From assembly GCA_965220715.1 (NCBI GenBank), contig OZ244843.1:1798001-1862000 (forward strand): a stretch of 64,000 bases of DNA. Reading direction: 5' to 3'. This DNA comes from Bin5 sp965220715. GTDB lineage: Bacteria; Chloroflexota; Anaerolineae; Caldilineales; Caldilineaceae. The translations under genes were made by a program, and so were the position numbers. Shown here piece by piece: positions 27,094 through 35,449 of the stretch (positions within the stretch are counted from its first letter, which is position 1; each line of letters opens with the position of its first letter). The notes below the pieces were generated by a model. The model was not told the DNA's origin. It made no database searches and saw nothing but the letters and a program-made list of their open reading frames with translations.

Positions 27094-27429
27094 CTAAGCT
27101 GTATGGGTTGCGTTTGGACCGGAGACCTGGGTTGTCTCTCTGGTTCGCACCCGTTCAGCAATCTCATTCCCCAACTCGATCTCCGCCACCCGCAACTCGA
27201 AGGTTTTCTGTAGGTTCAACCAGAGTTGCGGTGTCGTGCCCAAGTAGCGAGAGAGGCGCAGCGCCGTGTCGGCAGTTATCCCGTGATGCCCTTGCAGGAT
27301 AGCTGTGATGCGGTCTGTCGGTACAGCCAGTTCGCTGGCCAGCGCGTCCGCCGACATGCCAAGCTCTTCCAGTTCCTCACCCAATATCTCGCCTGGATGT
27401 ACAGGTCGCATACCGTTGGTCACGCTCAT
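27094..27429 (-). CDS. higA: HigA family antitoxin (XRE-type HTH)
   Basis: 111 aa from ATG 27429, with AGGAGC upstream; 11 bases after the higB stop. MRPVHPGEILGEELEELGMSADALASEL starts the typical HigA helix-turn-helix (VapI/HigA), and TADTALRLSRYLGTTPQLWLNLQ is its signature. HigA neutralises the upstream-encoded HigB and represses its own promoter. The toxin-first order is the HigBA order. Confidence 0.92.
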   Translation of the reverse strand: MSVTNGMRPVHPGEILGEELEELGMSADALASELAVPTDRITAILQGHHGITADTALRLSRYLGTTPQLWLNLQKTFELRVAEIELGNEIAERVRTRETTQVSGPNATHTA

Positions 27430-27440
27430 TTCAAAGCTCC

Positions 27441-27722
27441 TTAACGGTGGTAGTCCACGATCTCTACGTCGTAGGGTCCGTGGTCTCCCCAGCGGAAGCA
27501 GATTCGCCATTGACGACTGATCCGAATGCTGTATTCACCAGCCCGTTTGCCTGACAGGGACTCCAATCTGTTGCTCGGCAGGCCTGCCAAGTCTTCGATT
27601 GACTCCGCACTGTCTAGTACGGTCAACCGGCGGACAGCTTGGCCTGCGAAGCTCTCAAAATCTCGAACCCGCTGACCACCGAAGAACCTTTCGGTATTCC
27701 GGTCCCTGAAGCCTTGAATCAT
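27441..27722 (-). CDS. higB: HigB family toxin (RelE fold mRNA interferase)
   Basis: 93 aa. IQGFRDRNTERFFGG at the start, SNRLESLSGKRAGEYSIRISRQWRICF in the middle and VEIVDYHR at the end match the plasmid-maintenance killer (HigB) family, ribosome-dependent mRNA endonucleases. GGAGC lies six bases before the ATG. The gene starts 15 bases from a perfect 7-bp inverted repeat that probably serves as operator. Confidence 0.92.
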   Translation of the reverse strand: MIQGFRDRNTERFFGGQRVRDFESFAGQAVRRLTVLDSAESIEDLAGLPSNRLESLSGKRAGEYSIRISRQWRICFRWGDHGPYDVEIVDYHR

Positions 27723-27736
27723 TATAGCTCCTCATG

Positions 27737-27757
27737 CCAACCGTTCATAGCGGTTGG
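27737..27757. promoter_or_regulatory. inverted repeat, candidate HigA operator
   Basis: CCAACCG, seven bases, CGGTTGG: a perfect 7-bp inverted repeat immediately upstream of higB, in the position where HigA-type repressors bind. Its right arm merges into the start of the duplicated enolase-superfamily fragment. Confidence 0.55.
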
Positions 27758-28090
27758 ATTTCACAGCAAGGGTTCGACGTGGCCATGCCGGACGTCGCCC
27801 GCACCGGCCTGTCCGAGGGCAAGCGTATCGCCGCGCTGTGTGACAGCTTCAACCTGCCGGTTTCGCCCCACGTGGGCGGCGGCGGCATCCTGTCGGTGGC
27901 GGCGACAATCCACTACTCGCTCGCGATCCCCAACTTTCAGATAATGGAGCACAGCCACGAAGCCCACGCCTGGAAGGGGACCATCGCCCATTCCTATCCG
28001 AAGCCGCAGGACGGTCGTTTTGCCGCGCCTCAAGAGTCCGGCCTGGGCGTTGATATCGACGAGGCCGCGGTTGTCCGGTACTCAAGCTGA
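27755..28090 (+). pseudogene. 3' fragment of a duplicated mandelate-racemase-family gene
   Basis: 336 bases that align without gaps to the last 336 bases of the gene at 25890-27047 (26712-27047), including the stop. By eye about 93% of bases agree. It encodes the C-terminal 111 residues only, beginning at the Trp of DWIALRGFD (here GWISQQGFD) and keeping the histidine of SPHVGGGG. The first two thirds of the gene, with the lysine and metal ligands, are absent; the HigBA module occupies the place before it. A remnant of a tandem copy, not functional alone. Confidence 0.85.
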
Positions 28091-28199
28091 GCAGCCAACT
28101 GCTGGTGTTCAGTTAGTGGCGAAGTAATTAGCGAGGGTTAGGCTGAGTTTTAGTACGAAGGTATTTGTCTTCACGCCGAAAAGAATGGGTATGCTGGCG

Positions 28200-28592
28200 T
28201 TATGTCGAGATAATAGTCAAACCATCGATACGGTCAAAGTGACGCCGATTATTGGTTAGCAACGTCAGCCCATAGTATATCGCAGTCGATCCAATCAAAA
28301 TGTCAAAATCACCAATGATCCTTCCCGCCGCCCTCAGCCGGCCTCTCTCCCGAGCGAAAATCCGGCAAATGCTTTCTTCCAAATACAAGATTTCAACGCT
28401 ACCCAGAAAGTCAAGTAGCGCCTCTTCGTTTTCCCGAGGCGTAGTAGAATAAAGAACTCCTTCGTACAACTCGGCAAGTGAAACGATGCTCAGTCCAATG
28501 CCTTGCGGGGCCAGCAACTCAAGACGCCTCACCACCTGTTCGCGCCCGTGGAGGTGGTCTATAACCCAATCAGTGTCCACGAGATAGCGCAT
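28200..28592 (-). CDS. vapC: VapC-like PIN domain toxin
   Basis: 130 aa. The acidic PIN catalytic residues are visible: D6 in LVDTDWVID, E41 in SLAELYEG, D94/D96 in GDFDILIGSTA, and the closing TNNRRHFDRI. PIN toxins cleave tRNA or rRNA. It starts three bases after the stop of the antitoxin-like gene, the normal antitoxin-toxin order for VapBC. Confidence 0.9.
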   Translation of the reverse strand: MRYLVDTDWVIDHLHGREQVVRRLELLAPQGIGLSIVSLAELYEGVLYSTTPRENEEALLDFLGSVEILYLEESICRIFARERGRLRAAGRIIGDFDILIGSTAIYYGLTLLTNNRRHFDRIDGLTIIST

Positions 28593-28595
28593 ACA

Positions 28596-28832
28596 TTAAA
28601 GCTTTGGCTGAGGTCGAGAAGCCTTGCCTCGGTCAGAGTAAATGTCTTGCTTAAGTGCATCAGGATCGTGTGTCCCCTTCCAAGCGCCCGCGGTAGCTTT
28701 CAACGCCTCAAGGGAGCGCTCCGCCGGCGCGCCTGAGATCGATAAGACAACCTTTTCGCCCTCCTCAAGGTCGAGACTCTCCTGCGGTATAAGCACACCC
28801 TTCGAAAATGTAGCCATCACACCCCTTATCAT
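28596..28832 (-). CDS. DUF104/AF2212-like antitoxin
   Basis: 78 aa from ATG 28832, with GGGAGGACGG upstream; the open frame to 28886 has no matching site. MIRGVMATFSKGVLIPQESLDLEEGEKVVLSI is the small beta-barrel pattern of AF2212/DUF104 antitoxins (A-x-F-x-x-G-V-L-x-P-x-x-x-L-x-L-x-E-G). The C-terminal tail likely wraps the PIN toxin encoded directly downstream. Confidence 0.82.
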   Translation of the reverse strand: MIRGVMATFSKGVLIPQESLDLEEGEKVVLSISGAPAERSLEALKATAGAWKGTHDPDALKQDIYSDRGKASRPQPKL

Positions 28833-29066
28833 AATCCGTCCTCCCAACCACTGCATAGATCTTGGGAAAAGAGGGATCTCCTGCACTCACTGAGAGGCAC
28901 TTCCAGTCTGGAACGGCTCTCCCCAATTCCCTCTGACAATGTATGTAGCATTTTGCACCAAAGCAGAACGCAATGTCAATCCACGTTCAATTCGGTACTG
29001 CTCGCCCCATTCTGAGGCGCAACCGCCACGGGGAACATAGAGAAGACACGGACGCAGTAACCGTCC

Positions 29067-29546
29067 TTACACCCCCATCGCCTCCCTGATATCCCGCAGA
29101 TGGCCCTCCTCATGCGCGTGGATCGTCTCGTAATACTGCGCGATGCTGATCTCGCCCCGCGACGGGTGGCGGCCGGTCAGTTCCCACTCGCTCTCATCGA
29201 GAGAGTCCATTCCCTCCAGCGTTCTGGCGCGGGTGGCGACCGCATTGGCCATCAGTTCTTCGGGCGCGACAACCCCCGTTCGCCGGGTGAGGCCGGCATT
29301 CCAACGCTCCAGGTCGAAATCTTTCGCGATCGTGGCTTCGCCTTTACGAATCTTGTGGACGTGGATGCTCATGCCCCGTTCGCTTTCGACCAGATGGGCG
29401 AGAACGGTGGCGACCGTCCAGGTGTCGCCCTCGGCGAACACAGTCGTCTGCCACTGCTCTGTCGAGAGGCTGTTGAGAAGCTGGAACAGCGCCGTGCGGG
29501 ATTCGTCTAACTTTCGTTTCCAGAGGGCCTTGCGTTCTGCGGACAT
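29067..29546 (-). CDS. DinB-like four-helix protein
   Basis: 159 aa, full length for DinB_2/maleylpyruvate-isomerase-like proteins. Metal-ligand histidines are expected from VATVLAHLVESERG (about 46-59) and HAHEEGHLRDIREAMG at the C-terminus. These proteins are thiol-dependent metalloenzymes or stress proteins; the substrate is not evident. Stand-alone gene on the minus strand between the PIN pair and the cupin. Confidence 0.85.
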   Translation of the reverse strand: MSAERKALWKRKLDESRTALFQLLNSLSTEQWQTTVFAEGDTWTVATVLAHLVESERGMSIHVHKIRKGEATIAKDFDLERWNAGLTRRTGVVAPEELMANAVATRARTLEGMDSLDESEWELTGRHPSRGEISIAQYYETIHAHEEGHLRDIREAMGV

Positions 29547-29789
29547 ACTTGCTTCTCCATGTCTTCGGGCAGGGCTGAGTCTCGGCGTGGACAGGTCTCC
29601 GGTTGCATGATCGACGGAGAAATTCTGTCAATTGGCGCGAGGTAGACTTTCGTGGCCACGCGCTGCCCCTATGGTATACTTGCATGGCAAAAACCACCGC
29701 TATTGCCAAACTTCAACAGGAACAACCTCAGTTGATGGGCCCTTCTTGCCACGGTCACCCGCCAAGCCCATCCCACAGGAGCATTGACA

Positions 29790-30188
29790 ATGAACGGTAA
29801 GTTTATCACCGTCTCCACAATGGAGCGAGATCAGATGGATTGGGGCGTCATGGGCTGGGCCAGCCGCCCCGCCACCACCGCGGCCCGCGATCTCGTCGTC
29901 ATCGAAGTGACACTGGAAACCGGACAGGGCCATGCCTTCCACAAACACCCCCAGCAAGAGGAAGTAATCTACGTCATCGACGGGACCATAGAACAATGGA
30001 TCGAGCAGGAAAAGCAACTGCTCTCCGCCGGTGACTCCGCCTTTATCGGCGCCGACGTCGTCCACGCCTCCTTCAACGACTCCGGCAGTCCGGCCAAACT
30101 GCTGGCCATCCTCGGCCCCTGTATCGGTGAGGAAGGCTATGCGCTCGTCGATGTATTTGAAGAGGAACCGTGGCGTTCGCTGCGTTAA
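29790..30188 (+). CDS. cupin domain protein
   Basis: 132 aa from ATG 29790, with AGGAGC upstream (a TTG six bases earlier is possible). Cupin motif 1 is GHAFHKHPQQEEVIYVIDG (about 50-68) with two His and a Glu as metal ligands; motif 2 is near GDSAFIGADVVHASFN (about 88-103) with the last His. Small single-domain cupins are sensors, isomerases or dioxygenases. Fifty bases ahead of a Gfo/Idh/MocA gene, so probably part of the sugar-acid catabolic set. Confidence 0.88.
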   Translation: MNGKFITVSTMERDQMDWGVMGWASRPATTAARDLVVIEVTLETGQGHAFHKHPQQEEVIYVIDGTIEQWIEQEKQLLSAGDSAFIGADVVHASFNDSGSPAKLLAILGPCIGEEGYALVDVFEEEPWRSLR

Positions 30189-30239
30189 ACCTCGCGAGAA
30201 TTACTTAAACGGAATGATCACGCAGACAGGAATCTCCAA

Positions 30240-31331
30240 ATGACCAACAAGTACCGCATGATTCAGGTGGGGACCGGCGGACAGGGCAACGGCTGGTGCT
30301 CCCGCTTCCTGCCCCCCAACATCGCCGACGGCCGCATCGAGCCCGTTGCCGCCGTGGACGTAAACCCGGATGTTCACATTAACGCCCAGCAGCATCTGGG
30401 GCTGCCGCCGGAGAAGTGCTACACCGATATCGAGCGCGCCTTCGACGAAAACCCGGCCGACTTCTGTTCCGTTGTCGTCCCTCCCGCCTTCCACGAATCC
30501 GTCGTCGATGTCGCCCTCGCGCACGACTTGCACATTATCTCGGAGAAGCCGATCGCCGATACGCTCGAAGGTTCCGTGCGCATCGCCGCCAAGGTGAAAC
30601 GGGCGGGCAAGAAGATGGGCGTGACCATGAGCCATCGTTTCGACCAGGACAAGACCACCCTGCGCCGCGAGTTGCTTTCAGGGCGGCCCGGCGCCATCGA
30701 CTACATCATCTGCCGTTTTACCTGCGGGCTGCGCAACTTCGGTGACTGGGGCGCGAGCTTTCGCCACACCATGGAAGAGACCCTGATGATAGAAGGGTCG
30801 GTGCATCATCTCGACATCATCGCCGACCTGGCGGGCGCCAACTGCGACACGCTCTACGCCCAGACCTGGAACCCCACTTGGGGCGAGTACTACACCGGTT
30901 CGCAGGGCCACGTGATGATGACTTTCGAGAACGGAACCCGTGCCATCTACGAGGGGGCCAAGACCAACGCCAGCGGCTTCAATGGCTGGGCCCGCGAATA
31001 CGTCCGCGCCGAATGTGAACATGAAACCCTGATCATGGACAACCGCCGCATCGAGCGGTTCCCCTATCAGCCGCGGCAATACAGCCGCGAAGGCCAGGGC
31101 GAGGAAATCCAGCTGATGGAGCAGGCCAAGTGGAGAAACGAGTGGCTCATCGCTCAGTTCCTGGATTGGCTGGACGGCGGCCCGCCGATGGCGACCAACG
31201 TCCAGGCCAACCTGCAGTCGGTTGCCCTGATCTTCGCTGCCATTGAAAGCAGTCACACCGGCCAACAGGTGAAGGTGCAGGACTTCCTGAGCCAGGCCCA
31301 GGAAGAGGAAGAGAGGACGCACGCGGCCTGA
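30240..31331 (+). CDS. Gfo/Idh/MocA family oxidoreductase
   Basis: 363 aa, full length. Rossmann start MIQVGTGGQGNGWCSRF, DIERAFDENPADF and PPAFHESVVDVALAH, the EKP motif in IISEKPIADTLEG near 98, and the C-terminal beta-sheet domain with an active-site histidine in EGSVHHLDIIADL near 180. NAD(P)-dependent dehydrogenase of a sugar, polyol or derivative. It differs from the partial homologue at the left edge. An intrinsic terminator candidate follows about 30 bases downstream. Confidence 0.9.
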   Translation: MTNKYRMIQVGTGGQGNGWCSRFLPPNIADGRIEPVAAVDVNPDVHINAQQHLGLPPEKCYTDIERAFDENPADFCSVVVPPAFHESVVDVALAHDLHIISEKPIADTLEGSVRIAAKVKRAGKKMGVTMSHRFDQDKTTLRRELLSGRPGAIDYIICRFTCGLRNFGDWGASFRHTMEETLMIEGSVHHLDIIADLAGANCDTLYAQTWNPTWGEYYTGSQGHVMMTFENGTRAIYEGAKTNASGFNGWAREYVRAECEHETLIMDNRRIERFPYQPRQYSREGQGEEIQLMEQAKWRNEWLIAQFLDWLDGGPPMATNVQANLQSVALIFAAIESSHTGQQVKVQDFLSQAQEEEERTHAA

Positions 31332-31364
31332 AATCGAGGCGCCAGAAGTAAGATAGAACGAGGT

Positions 31365-31385
31365 GGGGCGAATTGCTCCTTTTTT
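31365..31385 (+). terminator. short intrinsic terminator candidate
   Basis: GGGGC, loop GAATT, GCTCC (five pairs, one G-U) followed directly by TTTTTT. It sits 34 bases after the oxidoreductase stop. Confidence 0.45.
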
Positions 31386-31563
31386 GACTTCCCTCATCTC
31401 GATTCTCTTCTCGCCCTGCTTCCTTTTCTCGTCCTCTTCTTAAATTCCCTTCATGAAGGACCCCCAACCGCAAGTCCGCGGACAGGAAACTTCTCAATAC
31501 ACAATACGATCAAGGTTCCCCACAGCCAGAGGTCCGATAACCCAACAACACAGGAGGAATGCC

Positions 31564-32784
31564 ATGTCTGGGACCGTTCTTCTCGTCGGCGCACTGGACA
31601 CGAAGGGCGTCGAGTACGCGTTTGTCAAGGATCTGATCGAAGCTGCCGGTTTGCAGACCCTCGTGGTCGATTTTGGCGTGATGGGCCACCCGGCCTTTGA
31701 ACCCGACGTCAGCCGCGCGGAGGTTGCCGCCGCCGCTGGGGGCGATCTGGCCTACCTGGCCTCCGGCACGCACAAGGATGAAGCGATGCGGACGATGGCC
31801 CAGGGCTTGGCCTCCGTTGTAGAGCGCCTCTATCGCGAGGGTCGTTTCGACGGCATTCTGGGAATGGGCGGCAGCGGCGGCACTTCTCTTGCCACTGCCG
31901 CCATGCGCACGCTGCCGGTCGGCGTCCCTAAACTGATGGTCTCCACCGTCGGCGGCGGCGATGTCAGCCCATATGCCGGCAGCAAGGACATCACCTTCAT
32001 GCCCTCCGTTGTCGACGTGGCCGGCATCAATCGTCTCAGCCGCGCCATCTACGCCAACGCGGCCGGCGCCATCGCCGGCATGGTACGGACGGAAGCTGAG
32101 GCCACCTCCCAAGAACGGCCGCTCATTGCCGCCTCCATGTTTGGCAACACGACCGCCGCTGTTGATCACGCCCGCGGCCTGCTGGAGGCGGAGGGGTACG
32201 AAGTCCTGGTCTTCCACGCCACTGGCAGCGGCGGGCGCACGATGGAAGACCTGATCAGCGACGGCTACATCGCCGGCTGTCTCGACATGACCACCACCGA
32301 ACTGGCCGACGAAATCTGCGATGGCGTATTCAACGCAGGGCCGGACCGGGCTCAAGCCGCGCCCCGGCAGGGTATCCCCACCGTCATCGTGCCGGGCTGT
32401 GTTGATATGGCCAACTTCGGCGGCATCGAAACCGTGCCCGACCACTACCGCCAGCGCAACCTATACCAGTGGAACCCGGAGGTCACGCTGCTGCGCACCA
32501 ACGAAGAGGAGAACCGGCAGATGGGCGCAATGCTGGCCACCGCCGCCAACGCTGGCCAGGCCGGCAAAGTGTCTGTGCTGATTCCCCTCGGCGGCGTGTC
32601 CATGTTGGACAGCGAAGGGGATCGCTTCTGGGATCCAGGCGCCGACAGCGCCTGCTTCGATGCCCTCAAAAACGATTTGCGCGCCGACATTCCGCTCGTC
32701 GAGTCGGACGCCAATATCAACGACCCGGAGTTTGCTGAAAAAGCTGTCGCCCTCTTGCTGGAGATGCTGCGGGCGCAACCATAA
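31564..32784 (+). CDS. Tm-1-like ATP-binding domain protein (UPF0261)
   Basis: 406 aa from ATG 31564 with AGGAGG upstream. VLLVGALDTKGVEYAFVKDLIEAAG at the start, GILGMGGSGGTSLATAAMRTLP near 100 and PYAGSKDITFMPSVVDVAGIN near 140 are the UPF0261 signature. The family is named after the N-terminal half of tomato Tm-1, the tobamovirus replication inhibitor; the bacterial role is unknown. The gene 70 bases downstream encodes the TIM-barrel corresponding to the C-terminal half of Tm-1, so the pair is a split version of that two-domain protein. Likely a metabolic complex. Confidence 0.92.
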   Translation: MSGTVLLVGALDTKGVEYAFVKDLIEAAGLQTLVVDFGVMGHPAFEPDVSRAEVAAAAGGDLAYLASGTHKDEAMRTMAQGLASVVERLYREGRFDGILGMGGSGGTSLATAAMRTLPVGVPKLMVSTVGGGDVSPYAGSKDITFMPSVVDVAGINRLSRAIYANAAGAIAGMVRTEAEATSQERPLIAASMFGNTTAAVDHARGLLEAEGYEVLVFHATGSGGRTMEDLISDGYIAGCLDMTTTELADEICDGVFNAGPDRAQAAPRQGIPTVIVPGCVDMANFGGIETVPDHYRQRNLYQWNPEVTLLRTNEEENRQMGAMLATAANAGQAGKVSVLIPLGGVSMLDSEGDRFWDPGADSACFDALKNDLRADIPLVESDANINDPEFAEKAVALLLEMLRAQP

Positions 32785-32854
32785 CGCGCGGCCCATTTCG
32801 CCGCGCCCTACCCAATACGACATTCGCAAAACGCAATAGAAGGGAGTTTCCCAT

Positions 32855-33685
32855 ATGTCGATCCCAAGACAAGAGATCCTAGCCCGGCTCAAAGCCCAGC
32901 AGGCCGCGGGCCGACCTATTGTTGGCTGCGGCGCCGGCACCGGCATCTCGGCCAAGTTTGCCGAAGCCGGCGGAGCCGACCTGATCATCATCTACAATTC
33001 CGGCCGTTTCCGCATGGCCGGGCGCGGCTCGCTCTCCGGCATGATGCCCTATGGCGACGCCAATGCCATTGTCGTCGAGATGTCAGCGGAAGTACTCCCA
33101 GTCGTGGAGGATACGCCTGTCCTGGCTGGGGTCTGCGGTACCGATCCCTTCCGCCTCAAGCACGTCTTTCTCAAACAGCTCAAGGAGATTGGCTTCAGCG
33201 GCGTGCAAAACTTCCCCACCGTCGGCCTCCTGGACGGCAACTTCCGCCAGAATCTGGAAGGCACCGGCATGGGCTATGACAAAGAGGTCGAGGCCATTGC
33301 CATCGCCCACCAGCTGGATCTGTTCACCGCCCCCTATGTCTTCACGACGGATGAAGCGACAGCCATGGCCGAGGTCGGCGCCGATCTACTCGTCGCCCAC
33401 GTCGGCCTCACCACCGCCGGCACCATCGGCGCCGCGGTGGCCTACACGCTGGAGGAAGCGGTCGACAAAGTGCAGGAAATGGCCGCCGCCGGCCGCGCCG
33501 TCAACCCCGACCAGATGGTCATCTGCCACGGCGGCCCCTTCGACGAGCCCGAAAACGTCGGCACCGCCCTGCAGATGATGCCCGGCATCGCCGGCTTCTT
33601 CGGCGCCTCCAGCATTGAGCGCCTCCCGACCGAGCGCGCCATCCGCGGGCAAGTAGAGGCGTTCAAGAGCATGGCGTTAGGGTGA
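32855..33685 (+). CDS. phosphoenolpyruvate-hydrolase-like TIM-barrel protein (Tm-1 C-terminal half)
   Basis: 276 aa. IVGCGAGTGISAKFAEAGGADLIIIYNSGRFRMAGRGSLSG near 20-60 and ANAIVVEMSAEVLPVVEDTPVLAGVCGTDPF near 66-95 match the PEP_hydrolase/TIM-barrel family. The barrel closes with MVICHGGPFDEPENV and FGASSIERLPTE, phosphate-binding loops of IGPS-like barrels. Annotated elsewhere as phosphoenolpyruvate hydrolase, but activity is doubtful. Preceded by AAGGGAG. Operon partner of the UPF0261 gene. A new kind of gene content starts 77 bases after it. Confidence 0.92.
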   Translation: MSIPRQEILARLKAQQAAGRPIVGCGAGTGISAKFAEAGGADLIIIYNSGRFRMAGRGSLSGMMPYGDANAIVVEMSAEVLPVVEDTPVLAGVCGTDPFRLKHVFLKQLKEIGFSGVQNFPTVGLLDGNFRQNLEGTGMGYDKEVEAIAIAHQLDLFTAPYVFTTDEATAMAEVGADLLVAHVGLTTAGTIGAAVAYTLEEAVDKVQEMAAAGRAVNPDQMVICHGGPFDEPENVGTALQMMPGIAGFFGASSIERLPTERAIRGQVEAFKSMALG

Positions 33686-33762
33686 TAGACCAGTCAGTAC
33701 GCGAATTGCTACTGCTAACGGAACCCAAACATGATACATATCCGCAGCGAATGGAGCGAACG

Positions 33763-35319
33763 ATGACCGAAGATACCTCCACCCCCCGTCGTGGACTCCA
33801 GCGTGCGGCCGCCAAAGCTGCCTCTGCACACCGACATCTCCAAGGCGCGGCTGCCAAAGCTGCCTCTTTCCCCCTTCTTGGATTCCAGCGGGCAGCCACC
33901 AAAGCTGCTTCTACGCCTCGACATCTTCAAGGGGCAGCCGCCAAGGTCGAGCAGTTCGTGGCCTGGGTATCAGCAATTTCGTCCCACACATCTTCTCCTC
34001 TGCCTCCCTATAGCCCGCAAGTTCAGGAGGGACACGTCAACAGCTATTTCGGCAAGTGTCGACGTCGGCGCTCCTATGGTTCATCGAATGGTCCAAAAAG
34101 GCGACATGGCGACCGACGTGTCCGCAGCTATGGCGACCGAATCGTTCACAACAACGGCGGGGGTCGCGTCTACAGCTACGGTACGCGACGCGGCTACCGC
34201 AAGGAAAACCGAAACGTCCGCAGTTACGGTGACCGACGCGTCTACAGCTACGGTGAGCGGCAAGGCTTCAGCTACGGCGACAGGTATCGGCGATGGTGCC
34301 TCTATGATCGAAAAAGGCAGCCCGTCGTCCAATCCGGCCACAGCGAGAGCGAAAGCGGCAAGTGGTTTAGAACGCGTCTCACAGCGTCCGACATCAAGCT
34401 GACTGCGTCGCGCGTTGGAGCTTTTTGGGTTGCAGGTCATTTTCTCACTACATTTACGCGCAACCTCAATTTCAACAATTTGCCGGAGATTTTGAAAGTG
34501 AAGTATCAGTGGGCCGGGAACGAAGTTAAGAGTCTGTCCCAGGCCCAAGCGGTCTGGGAGAGCATCCCTGTCCAGGTACGCGCAGGCGGCCCCGAAGCGC
34601 TGTGGAAGTTGCACCAAGGCAAGCAGTGGTCCCACATCATTCCCAAATCTTTGGGAGGACCTTCCACCGCGGACAACGCGATCTGGTGGGGCTCCGAGAA
34701 AAACCGCGCCCTGGGGGCCAAGCTGATGAGTCAGGCCGACATAGCCGACGCCAAAGCTGTCCTTCGCTCTGATGCCATACGCGCCACCTTCGCGCAAACT
34801 GCAACCAGTATGGTCAGAGGCGCGATGGTGGCAGTGGTCGTCGACGGCGCACTGGCCTGTCTGGAGTGTGGCCTGGACTATGCGGAAGGCAAGATCACAT
34901 GGCGCGAGATGGTGCAAATGGTCGTGCGGTCGGGCGTCATAGCCGGTGGTGGGGCGTTCATCACGACTGGCCTGATTGTCGGTATCTCCCTGCTCTTCCC
35001 TTTCCTGATCCCCATCTTAACACCTGTGCTGTTTGTGCTTCAGGTCACATCTCTGGCCTTCCTTGGAGCGAAGGGTGTCAGATTAGCCAAGGGGTGGATG
35101 GCCGTCTTGGATAGACAGCAGCTTCTGGATCATTCCGCCTTTGGGGAGGCAGTCAAAGCATTCCCCAGGACGGTCAAAGCCCTTCCCTCGATGGCAAGCC
35201 GCAACATCTATCGCTCTGGAAGTTCTCTTATAGGCAGGGCGCTAGACCTATCGGCCAGGAAGGCAGCGCAAGCACTCCCCTGGAAGGCCAATGTGACGGC
35301 AAAAGAGCTATCGGTCTGA
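33763..35319 (+). CDS. HNH-like motif membrane protein, paralogue 1, with repetitive N-terminus
   Basis: 518 aa from ATG 33763; GGAGCGA before it is the same context as the paralogue at 36793, which fixes the start (the frame is open to 33682). Residues 11-60 contain three and a half repeats of LQxAAxKAAS; 100-175 is R/Y/G-rich with an eight-residue repeat (VxSYGDRx). From about 215 it matches the paralogue: FLTTFTRNLNFNNLPE, ALWKLHQGKQWSHIIPKSLGGP, then ADNAIWW and SEKNRALGAK. H291, N305 and N314 are spaced like the H-N-N/H of HNH nucleases. Two or three hydrophobic segments (about 352-366, 391-410, 411-434) follow, with PFLIPILTP between the last two. No signal peptide. Family not recognised; a membrane-linked nuclease is an inference. 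Confidence 0.75.
   Translation: MTEDTSTPRRGLQRAAAKAASAHRHLQGAAAKAASFPLLGFQRAATKAASTPRHLQGAAAKVEQFVAWVSAISSHTSSPLPPYSPQVQEGHVNSYFGKCRRRRSYGSSNGPKRRHGDRRVRSYGDRIVHNNGGGRVYSYGTRRGYRKENRNVRSYGDRRVYSYGERQGFSYGDRYRRWCLYDRKRQPVVQSGHSESESGKWFRTRLTASDIKLTASRVGAFWVAGHFLTTFTRNLNFNNLPEILKVKYQWAGNEVKSLSQAQAVWESIPVQVRAGGPEALWKLHQGKQWSHIIPKSLGGPSTADNAIWWGSEKNRALGAKLMSQADIADAKAVLRSDAIRATFAQTATSMVRGAMVAVVVDGALACLECGLDYAEGKITWREMVQMVVRSGVIAGGGAFITTGLIVGISLLFPFLIPILTPVLFVLQVTSLAFLGAKGVRLAKGWMAVLDRQQLLDHSAFGEAVKAFPRTVKALPSMASRNIYRSGSSLIGRALDLSARKAAQALPWKANVTAKELSV
33798..33945 (+). repeat. 42-45 base imperfect tandem repeat inside paralogue 1
   Basis: About three and a half copies of a unit beginning CCAGCG or CCAAGG and containing GCCGCCAAAGCTGC. 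The encoded unit is LQxAAxKAAS plus four or five residues. Intragenic, in frame (unit near a multiple of three). Confidence 0.7.
34108..34290 (+). repeat. 24-base imperfect tandem repeat inside paralogue 1
   Basis: Degenerate units of the form GTCTACAGCTACGGTGACCG, encoding [V/G]-x-S-Y-G-[D/E/T]-R-x. At least five recognisable units (VRSYGDRI, VYSYGTRR, VRSYGDRR, VYSYGERQ, GFSYGDRY) separated by diverged spacers. Third codon positions are strongly C-rich in this frame, which favours it over the alternative open frame. Confidence 0.65.
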
Positions 35320-35449
35320 CAGGTCTCCCACAACCAGACTGACGATAAAATGTGAACCTGAGAGTCGCCCACTCGTTCCTGGTCGCCTGACAACACAGCA
35401 GCAACGTATGGAATGAGCCATGCCCAGTCGCAAACGTTGAGGAGCAGAA

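Noticed and set aside
34108..34290. Possible CRISPR-like repeat
   Set aside because: Units are 24 bases, directly adjacent, degenerate, in frame in a gene; no spacers of constant length.
33791..34402. 203-codon frame overlapping paralogue 1
   Set aside because: Not listed as a gene: the other frame leads into the conserved core and has more C at third positions. Kept only as a finding about frame switching.
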